29,110 nucleotides of DNA from Bacteroidales bacterium (GTDB lineage: Bacteria; Bacteroidota; Bacteroidia; Bacteroidales; P3). The translations under genes and the position numbers were made by a program. Under the pieces are notes generated by a model, which made no database searches, was not told the DNA's origin, and worked only from the letters and a program-made list of their open reading frames with translations. Each line of letters opens with the position of its first letter. The first letter of the stretch is position 1. Where the stretch lies: assembly GCA_017545365.1 (NCBI GenBank), contig JAFWOP010000016.1, positions 1 through 29,110 of the forward strand, in the 5' to 3' direction. Shown one piece after another: positions 11,555 to 17,658 of this stretch.

Positions 11555-12892
11555 TTATACTAGTCCTAAAACTTTTAATTCTTCTTCAGCGGTGGCTTGA
11601 ATTGCCGGGATTGCAACCGAGTTGCCAAACTGTTTGTATGCAGAAGCGTCGGCCACAACAATTTTAAATTCGTCAGGAAAACCTTGTAACCTTGCCCATT
11701 CTCTTGGGGTCATTTTTCGTATACCATCTCTATTGACTTCCCCCTTAATATTAGTAATGGGGGTGAAATTAGTTAGCCTTTTGTCTATTATGAGATTACA
11801 CTCTCTACCCATCCCTCCGACAACAATTGCGTTTGCCACTCCGTTAATGTCTATAATTTTATATCCGAATCCGTGACCAGCTGCTTCATGGCGTTCTTTG
11901 TGACGGATGAGCGTCTCAATATAGGTTGTCGATAAATAGTATTTTACCGATACTTCTTTTTTCTCCATTACATCACGGAACTTGGGGCGTTTCTTTCCAG
12001 TAGTTGTGGGTTCTGGGTAGTGAAACCGAGATATATCAATATGCAAATCTTTGCGAAATCCTATGATATATATTCGCTCTCGGTGCTGTGGAACACCATA
12101 ATCCATTGCATTAAGAATTTTGGGAGGAACCACATCATAACCAGCATCATCCAAGTGGGTCAATATCGTTTCCAATGTGCGACCACGATCGTGAATCGCA
12201 AGACCCTTAACATTCTCTAAAAAGAATGCTTTTGGCTGACGTTTACGCAAAATATCTTCTATTTCAAAGAATAATGTGCCGCGCGTTTCATCCTTAAACC
12301 CAAGCCGTTTGCCCGCCATAGAGAATGCTTGACAAGGAAATCCTCCACAAAGTATATCAAATTTCTTAGGAATATAACTCTTTGTCGATTCTTTTGTAAT
12401 GTCTCCAAAAGGCATTTCCCCATAGTTGGCGAGATAAGTTTCCTGTGCTTTAGCGTCAATTTCGGATGAATAGACACATTTTCCACCGAGATTTTGCATT
12501 GCTATACGAAAACCACCAATTCCTGCGAAAAGGTCAATGAATGTGAATTTTGGTTTTTCAGGGGCAGGGAAAGGCACATCAAAGAATTGCGAGAAAAGAG
12601 CATATTGGGCAGGATTTTCAGCAACAGAAAGAATGTCATCGTCTGTTAGTGTATCAACGACAATCATTTGTCGAAACTCTTTGCGTGAAAGAAACTCGCG
12701 AATAACTTCAATGATTTCTTTTTGCTCTTTTTGTGTCAGTCTCTTATGCTTGTTGTGCAGAAAATGACTTAATACAGCCATTTGATTCTCGTATGAGGTT
12801 TCACCGTAAAATTTCACTCCGAAGTCATTAACTATCTTTTCCTCTTCAGGGAAATCTATAAGTGATGTGTTTACTTTATTACTTATCTTCAT
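11555..12892 (-). CDS. C5-cytosine DNA methyltransferase (HpaII partner)
   Basis: 445 residues. A ~110-residue N-terminal extension precedes the catalytic domain. Motif I is DLFAGIGGF, motif IV is GGFPCQAFS with catalytic C187, motif VI is ENVKGL, motif VIII is QHRER, and the C-terminus has MTPREWARLQGFPD and YKQFGNSVAIPAI (motifs IX-X). It transfers a methyl group from S-adenosylmethionine to carbon 5 of cytosine. Pairing with an HpaII-type nuclease six bases downstream suggests CCGG as the site, probably at the inner C; this is inference. The N-terminal extension (with LTQKEQKEIIEVIREFL) may be a DNA-binding or regulatory part. It starts one base after the stop of the adenine methyltransferase gene. 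Confidence 0.96.
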   Translation of the reverse strand: MKISNKVNTSLIDFPEEEKIVNDFGVKFYGETSYENQMAVLSHFLHNKHKRLTQKEQKEIIEVIREFLSRKEFRQMIVVDTLTDDDILSVAENPAQYALFSQFFDVPFPAPEKPKFTFIDLFAGIGGFRIAMQNLGGKCVYSSEIDAKAQETYLANYGEMPFGDITKESTKSYIPKKFDILCGGFPCQAFSMAGKRLGFKDETRGTLFFEIEDILRKRQPKAFFLENVKGLAIHDRGRTLETILTHLDDAGYDVVPPKILNAMDYGVPQHRERIYIIGFRKDLHIDISRFHYPEPTTTGKKRPKFRDVMEKKEVSVKYYLSTTYIETLIRHKERHEAAGHGFGYKIIDINGVANAIVVGGMGRECNLIIDKRLTNFTPITNIKGEVNRDGIRKMTPREWARLQGFPDEFKIVVADASAYKQFGNSVAIPAIQATAEEELKVLGLV

Positions 12893-12893
12893 T

Positions 12894-13778
12894 TTATTCT
12901 GTTATGGGTTCAATCATAATACTTTTACTATGAGTCCTTCTTATTTCAAGTTTTTCTGGAAAGAACAGGCTTGGAGAATGTGTTAGTAATTCGTATCCAA
13001 TTTGTTTTCTTTTTACTGTGTATTTCAAAGGAAATCTATATAATTCTAAATTTGTATACAAATTTCTTATTTGAGGTACATCATCATAAGATAATACCCA
13101 ATTAAAATGTGCCTCATTCTGAAGAAAGTGAGATAGTTCTTCGTGATTCTTATCAGTATAATGATTCATATACAAACTTTTCCCTTTCACATAATATGGG
13201 GGATCCAAATATACAAATGTATTTTCTTCTATGTGTCTCAAAAAAAACAAGGCATCTTCATTAGAAATTTTAATTTGATTTTTCTTGGTGGCGATGACTT
13301 CGAGTCGATGAATCAGGTCTTGCTTATTAAAACGACAATCTATTGTATATTTTGCATTTCTTTGTTTTTCCTCTGTGGACCCTCCAATTGGTCCGCCATA
13401 TATAACGCCAGAACGATTGGTTCTCGACATGAAAAATGTTGCAACACCTAATTCAAAAGAAGGGTTATTTGTCTCTAGTAATACGGATCTTTGTTTATAC
13501 CATTCTTTCAAAGTAACGGGAATATTATAGATGGCTTGAATAAATCTAGTTGGTTCGTTTATGAGTGCATTCCAAAAAGAAAAAATCCCATTATTTGCAT
13601 CATTGATTAATATTTCATTTACATGACCTCTCAAAAGAAGATTGATTGCTGCACCAGCACCTCCTGCGTATGGTTCTGCATACACTATTTCATGCAATCT
13701 ATTCTGGTGAAATAGATCGACGAAGAAATTAGTCATTAACGACTTTCCCCCAGGGTACCTGAGTGGGCTACTATTCAT
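12894..13778 (-). CDS. D12-class N6-adenine DNA methyltransferase (Dam-like)
   Basis: 294 residues. It starts MNSSPLRYPGGKS, the N-terminal signature of D12-class (MethyltransfD12) enzymes. Motif I is YAEPYAGGAGAAINLL, followed by INDAN, and the catalytic motif is DPPY at 192-195 (FVYLDPPYY). It would methylate adenine N6 using S-adenosylmethionine; the target site cannot be read from the sequence. Its start overlaps the stop of the ParB/Srx-like gene by eight bases, so the two are probably translated together. Both are markedly more AT-rich than the genes on either side. It may be a partner of the ParB-like protein rather than of the HpaII-type nuclease. Confidence 0.93.
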   Translation of the reverse strand: MNSSPLRYPGGKSLMTNFFVDLFHQNRLHEIVYAEPYAGGAGAAINLLLRGHVNEILINDANNGIFSFWNALINEPTRFIQAIYNIPVTLKEWYKQRSVLLETNNPSFELGVATFFMSRTNRSGVIYGGPIGGSTEEKQRNAKYTIDCRFNKQDLIHRLEVIATKKNQIKISNEDALFFLRHIEENTFVYLDPPYYVKGKSLYMNHYTDKNHEELSHFLQNEAHFNWVLSYDDVPQIRNLYTNLELYRFPLKYTVKRKQIGYELLTHSPSLFFPEKLEIRRTHSKSIMIEPITE

Positions 13779-15246
13779 TTTGAGTACTGTTTTCTCTTAT
13801 ATCAACTAAAACTTCAAATAAAGGGAATAGAAAATCCCAAAAACGATTAAGGAATTGCCTTTCTAGATATACAGTATCTTTACTGTGCTGGTAGCCGTTT
13901 AATACATCGAGACAAAATTCATTTTCATTGTTAATTAACCTAACAATTATCGAATTGGCTTTTGGCTTTTTTGCTTTTAATCTGTCCGCGATGAAATCCA
14001 ACCGATGATGCAAAGTAATATCTCTGATATTTTTTTGTTTTTGAGCCTGTATATCAGATATCAAATCTTCTGTTTGTAACCAATTCAATACGGCTAAGTC
14101 TAAAAAAATACGAATTGATGCGGCAACCGCATTCTTGTATTTGGTTATTGACAAACTTTTAAGTTCATTGAAAATTCCTTGTAACCTATAGTCAGACGTA
14201 TGTATTTCATAAATAGGAAGTATTAGTTTCAATCGGTTAGGATTACCTTTAACAATCTCTTTGTTTTTTTCTTGTTTGTTATCAATGAGTTCTGTCTTGT
14301 CCTCGTGTGGAACCTCTTCAGTTTGGTCGTGTAGGGTATATGGATCTAGTATTGTTGTGTCCACTTTTGGAAGATTATCCAAAATTTCCTCCAAATTAGT
14401 AGTTATTGTTCGTGTATCAATTTGAATGCTCGGCTGTTTTTCAACAATGTTTTTGATAAGCTCGGCGTATGCCACAAGAAAACCAGATTTGTTTTTAAGT
14501 CTGACTTCTGAACCTTCAAAGTCCAATCCCCATTTTTCTTTTACCAATTTATTTGCAAAGAAACGTTCTATAATAGTAACAGGAAACTTATATGAAGTGG
14601 CATCCTTATATTGCTGTTCTGATAGAGCGTCTTTTACCTCTGGAGTTTTTATCAAATCAATCAGGCGTAGATTACGGATGGCCGTTTCTAGTTCTCCTTG
14701 GGACATGGATGATTTAGATGATAAAAGTTCCATGTTATTTCCATACTTCTTATATAGAGATTCTACCCATCTTTGTTGTTGAATTCTAGACCACCTTTGT
14801 TGCAGTGTTGACATGCTGTTCCTTTGACATATGTACCACTCCGCATCGTCAAATGAAGGTGCAACATTTACTTTTATTTTATCTACAGGTGCTCTATTCT
14901 TGGATAGGTTTCTAACATATGCTCTTATACTTTTCGGAGCTTTGCTAGGGTCATTAAGTAATTTTAAGGCAAGAACACGTCTATTGCCTTCTGCAACATA
15001 GAACTTTTGAGAAACATCATCTTTCCAAACTATGATTGGGTCTGCTGGAATATATTCAACAGCAATGGATTTTAGCAGATCAAAAAAGTGTTTTTTCTCA
15101 TATTCGTCAGCAATTAGGTCTTCTGTGAAATCTGCTAATGTTATATGTTTTTCTTCTGGGTTGAGACGCGGATTTTCATTCCATAATCTTAATTGATCTA
15201 CAGAACGGGGTGTTTTCTTCTCCAGCCACTCATATTTCTCTTCCAT
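13771..15246 (-). CDS. ParB/Srx-like N-terminal domain protein with helical C-terminal domain
   Basis: 491 residues. The N-terminal ~130 residues look like a ParB/sulfiredoxin-type fold: DQLRLWNENPRL, then PIIVWKDDVSQKFYVAEGNRRVLALKLL, where GNRR takes the place of the GERR/DGQxR motif of ParB and DUF262 proteins. A central helical region (about 130-330) may bind DNA. A charged linker (about 305-335, rich in E, K, D) leads to an all-helical C-terminal domain (about 340-485) with AASIRIFLDLAVLNWL and LNGYQHS, reminiscent of HEPN/DUF4145-like helical domains of defence proteins. No catalytic function can be assigned. It starts 17 bases after the TOPRIM gene and overlaps the adenine methyltransferase start by eight bases. 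AT-rich (about one third GC by eye) compared with ~45% for the ATPase/TOPRIM genes. Confidence 0.75.
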   Translation of the reverse strand: MEEKYEWLEKKTPRSVDQLRLWNENPRLNPEEKHITLADFTEDLIADEYEKKHFFDLLKSIAVEYIPADPIIVWKDDVSQKFYVAEGNRRVLALKLLNDPSKAPKSIRAYVRNLSKNRAPVDKIKVNVAPSFDDAEWYICQRNSMSTLQQRWSRIQQQRWVESLYKKYGNNMELLSSKSSMSQGELETAIRNLRLIDLIKTPEVKDALSEQQYKDATSYKFPVTIIERFFANKLVKEKWGLDFEGSEVRLKNKSGFLVAYAELIKNIVEKQPSIQIDTRTITTNLEEILDNLPKVDTTILDPYTLHDQTEEVPHEDKTELIDNKQEKNKEIVKGNPNRLKLILPIYEIHTSDYRLQGIFNELKSLSITKYKNAVAASIRIFLDLAVLNWLQTEDLISDIQAQKQKNIRDITLHHRLDFIADRLKAKKPKANSIIVRLINNENEFCLDVLNGYQHSKDTVYLERQFLNRFWDFLFPLFEVLVDIRENSTQNE

Positions 15247-15263
15247 AATAATTATTCTTTAAA

Positions 15264-15887
15264 TCAAAATTGTTTATAAAGAAACTCCTTCAACGGCTCC
15301 AGATATTCAGTATCCAGATTCCAGTGCTGGGGGTTCTCGTAGTTGCGGTTGCGGTCTTTGATTAGTTCCTTTTGGCTTCTTGACTTGCCCAGCAGGGTTT
15401 CAAGGTAGGCGTATATCTTGGTTTTCTTGGCTGGGATGGTCAGTGTGGGTGGGGTCTTGGTGGGTATCCGCACTTTTGTCAATTCGCCTTCGTAAGTCTG
15501 CCAGCAGTCCATCACGGGCTGGTTGTCGGGGTTGATGATGTTCTCCAACAAGTCTTCCAATGCTCCAGTATCTTTGTCGTTGGGGAGGAGAAACAGTTCA
15601 AATTCCACACCATAGGCTTCTTTTATCGCCATTAACTCGGCACGTCTCTCAGCAGGATTCTCATCGGCATCGAATATGACAAGGTTTACCCCGCCTTGGT
15701 CGGTATTCTGACGGAGTGCCTGTAGGGTTTCTTCTGACTTTAGTTTTCCCAATCCACCAGTATCATTGTTCTTCCCAGAATGGATGATGCTGTTCTCGGG
15801 TGCCTCCTCACCAAACAGATGGTGGTAGTAGTCCCGAAAGAACTTCTTGTCGGCATCGCCTTCAACGATTATCAAAAATCTCTTCAT
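15264..15887 (-). CDS. TOPRIM-like protein (DUF3226/DUF4435 type), partner of the upstream ATPase
   Basis: 207 residues. The N-terminus MKRFLIIVEGDADKKFF with E9 and the later LVIFDADEN with D73 and D75 match a TOPRIM fold (Glu followed by DxD), as found in OLD-family nucleases and in AriB of PARIS. Further on are FELFLLPNDKDTGALEDLL and a basic C-terminal half. Its ATG overlaps the stop of the ATPase gene as ATGA, so the two are translationally coupled and probably act as a complex. In the better-known systems the ATPase senses infection and the TOPRIM subunit cuts nucleic acid; that role is inferred. It is shorter than AriB, so this is a related but not identical arrangement. Confidence 0.78.
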   Translation of the reverse strand: MKRFLIIVEGDADKKFFRDYYHHLFGEEAPENSIIHSGKNNDTGGLGKLKSEETLQALRQNTDQGGVNLVIFDADENPAERRAELMAIKEAYGVEFELFLLPNDKDTGALEDLLENIINPDNQPVMDCWQTYEGELTKVRIPTKTPPTLTIPAKKTKIYAYLETLLGKSRSQKELIKDRNRNYENPQHWNLDTEYLEPLKEFLYKQF

Positions 15888-16963
15888 AGGGCAATGCTTC
15901 TAAGTTCAATATCATTTTCACAGGCACCATTTAAGCCATCGTATGTGTATTTGTAGGCCTGATAGCCTTTCTTTAGGGTGTTTTCTAAGGTGTACAACCG
16001 CATTTCATTGCGGTACTCGGGGTGCTCCTCAAGCATTTGGTTGAGTTTCTGTAGCGTCTCTTTGCTGTGGGTCGTCACAAACACCTGTTTGTTGGTACTC
16101 ACAGCAAGGGCGAAGATGGCTTCCCAAAGTTTTTTGTATGCGGAATAGTGGAGGCCGTTTTCTATCTCGTCTATCAGCAGGATATTGTTCAAGGGATTAG
16201 CCGATGCCGAAATGATGTTGAGATACCGACGGAGTCCATCACCCATCATGTTGACGGTCAGCAACTGGTCAATGCCTTCCAATCCAATGTAGGCTATGTT
16301 GTTCAGTATCTCCAATGAGGTAATACGGCTGTCGAAATTCTTTAGTTGCTCAGCCACGATGCCTTTTTTCTTTCGTTTAGCCAGTTCAACCAAATCATTT
16401 GCAGTATTGCCAGCTGCCAAGTCGGAGGAAAGAAAAGCTGCACTGTTTTTCTCTAAATACCCCTCGGCAAGTTTCTTATCTGAAATCAAGCCTTGTTGGT
16501 TGACAGTGATGCTGCTCACATAGTCCTCTTTCTGCTGTCCAGACTCAACGCTGAAGAATAATCTCAGCGTATTAAGAAACGTCTTCGTCTCGGATGTAGG
16601 GATATGTCCGTTTTGCGAGTCTGATTGTGACTTCTTGTCAAAAACGTAGGTCATATTTAGTTCCAGCTCACGTTTGCTGCCATCGTTCATCTCTGCAGCA
16701 ATTCTCGGCACCTCTTTCCAGTCATAGTTGTGAAACAGATAGAACAGGTCTGCAAAACCACTGAAGTTGCGCGACCTGATGGAATTGATGGTTTGAGGCA
16801 GGTCGGGGTTGGACATTCCCATCAGTAGTAACAGACATTCGAGCACAGAACTTTTGCCGGAACTGTTCTGTCCGAGAAAGACGTTGACGCGCGAGAAAGC
16901 ATCAATCTTTAGGTGGCCGATACCTCTGAAGTTATTGATTTCAATATTTTTAAAGCCGTCCAT
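15884..16963 (-). CDS. OLD/PARIS-like AAA (ABC-type) ATPase
   Basis: About 359 residues from the ATG at 16963. A longer frame from a TTG at 17008 is unlikely, because that codon sits inside the apparent -7 box. The start MDGFKNIEINNFRGIGHLKI is typical of SMC/OLD-like ATPases. Walker A is GQNSSGKS at 31-38; Walker B is ILLIDEIENGLH; a switch His lies in VFVTTHSKE. An inserted middle region between the two halves of the ATPase has no clear motif. The layout fits the AAA_15/AAA_21 ATPases of split OLD-like systems such as PARIS (AriA). It is the first gene of the defence operon, 112 bases beyond the tRNA-Arg gene, and is coupled to the TOPRIM-like gene by ATGA. Confidence 0.85.
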   Translation of the reverse strand: MDGFKNIEINNFRGIGHLKIDAFSRVNVFLGQNSSGKSSVLECLLLLMGMSNPDLPQTINSIRSRNFSGFADLFYLFHNYDWKEVPRIAAEMNDGSKRELELNMTYVFDKKSQSDSQNGHIPTSETKTFLNTLRLFFSVESGQQKEDYVSSITVNQQGLISDKKLAEGYLEKNSAAFLSSDLAAGNTANDLVELAKRKKKGIVAEQLKNFDSRITSLEILNNIAYIGLEGIDQLLTVNMMGDGLRRYLNIISASANPLNNILLIDEIENGLHYSAYKKLWEAIFALAVSTNKQVFVTTHSKETLQKLNQMLEEHPEYRNEMRLYTLENTLKKGYQAYKYTYDGLNGACENDIELRSIAL

Positions 16964-17005
16964 AGCGGTTATATTTATATATACATGCACATAAGTATGC
17001 AAATG

Positions 17006-17013
17006 CAAAAATA
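17006..17013 (-). promoter_or_regulatory. -7 box of the defence-operon promoter
   Basis: TATTTTTG on the minus strand fits TAnnTTTG and lies 42 bases before the ATPase ATG. No good TTTG is found 19-21 bases upstream, so the promoter is incomplete by consensus. Confidence 0.45.
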
Positions 17014-17036
17014 CGATTTTTTTTTTATTTAAGAGG

Positions 17037-17074
17037 AAAAAATAAAGCCCGGCCTACATGCAGTGCCGGGCTTT
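17037..17074 (-). terminator. Rho-independent terminator of the tRNA-Arg gene
   Basis: A 10-bp stem (AAAGCCCGGC with GCCGGGCTTT) and an 11-base loop are followed on the minus strand by ATTTTTT. It starts two bases after the tRNA and separates it from the defence operon. Confidence 0.88.
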
Positions 17075-17075
17075 G

Positions 17076-17147
17076 TACTCCGACCGGGAATCGAACCCGG
17101 ATCTACTCTTTAGGAGAGAGTTATTCTATCCATTGAACTATCAGAGC
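17076..17147 (-). tRNA. tRNA-Arg, anticodon CCU
   Basis: The minus strand folds into a full cloverleaf: acceptor GCTCTGA with TCGGAGT (two G-U pairs), D stem GTTC/GAAT, anticodon stem ACTCT/AGAGT with loop CTCCTAA giving anticodon CCT, and T arm CCGGG-TTCGATT-CCCGG. The discriminator base is A and CCA is not encoded. It reads AGG codons. Confidence 0.96.
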
Positions 17148-17156
17148 TTTTGGATT

Positions 17157-17260
17157 GTGTGAATTCGTTAATGTGTTGAATCAATGCTTGAATGTGTTAA
17201 TGCGTTAATTCGTTAATGTGTTAATCCTTTTTGAAGGTGTTAGTTCGTTAATGTGTTAGT
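17157..17260 (+). repeat. 8-bp-period NNGTTAAT repeat array
   Basis: Units include GTGTGAAT, TCGTTAAT, then GTGTTAAT GCGTTAAT TCGTTAAT GTGTTAAT in perfect register (17194-17225) and GTGTTAGT TCGTTAAT GTGTTAGT (17237-17260). The array reaches into the last codons of the four-helix-bundle gene, so its C-terminus KLTH and stop come from repeat sequence. Confidence 0.75.
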
Positions 17261-17610
17261 TTCTGTTTGACAGTTATTGCAGAGGAGTTCAGCATTTTGT
17301 ATAGTTCCTCTACTTGGCTGCTCAGTTGGGTGTATCGTTCGTTGTCTAGGTAGTTGCTATCATGTAGCAGGTCAAGCCAGAATGATGTTTCGTTTGCTTC
17401 TTTAATAGAAATAGACACTTTGTGTATAAAGTCTTGAGGACTTTCGGCACAGACGGCTTCGCAGTAGTTTGCACCGATGCTTGTTCCAGACTTAAGGATT
17501 TGTTTAGACATGATGTATTCCCCCTTCTCACGAAGTTCATTGCAAAGGGCGATTACGCCTAATGCAAACTGCTTACTCTTATCATACAACACGCCTTGCG
17601 TCTTCATCAT
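17248..17610 (-). CDS. Four-helix-bundle protein (23S rRNA intervening-sequence protein family)
   Basis: 120 residues, the usual length for this family. Typical motifs are a helix with FALGVIALCNELR, then ILKSGTSIGANYCEA with the family's conserved SxGANxxEA, then FIHKVSISIKEANETSFWLDLL, and a last amphipathic helix. Members form small all-helical, probably oligomeric proteins. Some are encoded in intervening sequences of 23S rRNA genes, but most, as here, stand alone, and the function is unknown. Two ATGs (17610, 17607) are possible starts. The gene sits between the tRNA-Arg and infB and is flanked by oppositely oriented 8-bp-period repeats, which may mark it as a small insertion. Confidence 0.88.
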   Translation of the reverse strand: MMKTQGVLYDKSKQFALGVIALCNELREKGEYIMSKQILKSGTSIGANYCEAVCAESPQDFIHKVSISIKEANETSFWLDLLHDSNYLDNERYTQLSSQVEELYKMLNSSAITVKQKLTH

Positions 17611-17618
17611 CTACAATG

Positions 17619-17658
17619 ATTCACGAATTAACACATTTACACGTTAACACATTCATTA
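17619..17658 (-). repeat. 8-bp-period repeat array, inverted orientation
   Basis: ATTCACGA ATTAACAC ATTTACAC GTTAACAC ATTCATTA run in register. They are the reverse complement of the units at 17157-17260 and fill the gap between the four-helix-bundle start and the infB stop, touching the infB stop codon. Confidence 0.72.

Noticed and set aside
16964..17008. Longer start of the ATPase gene at a TTG
   Set aside because: The added residues lie across the apparent -7 box and do not resemble the family, whose N-terminus begins just before the NNFRGIG motif.
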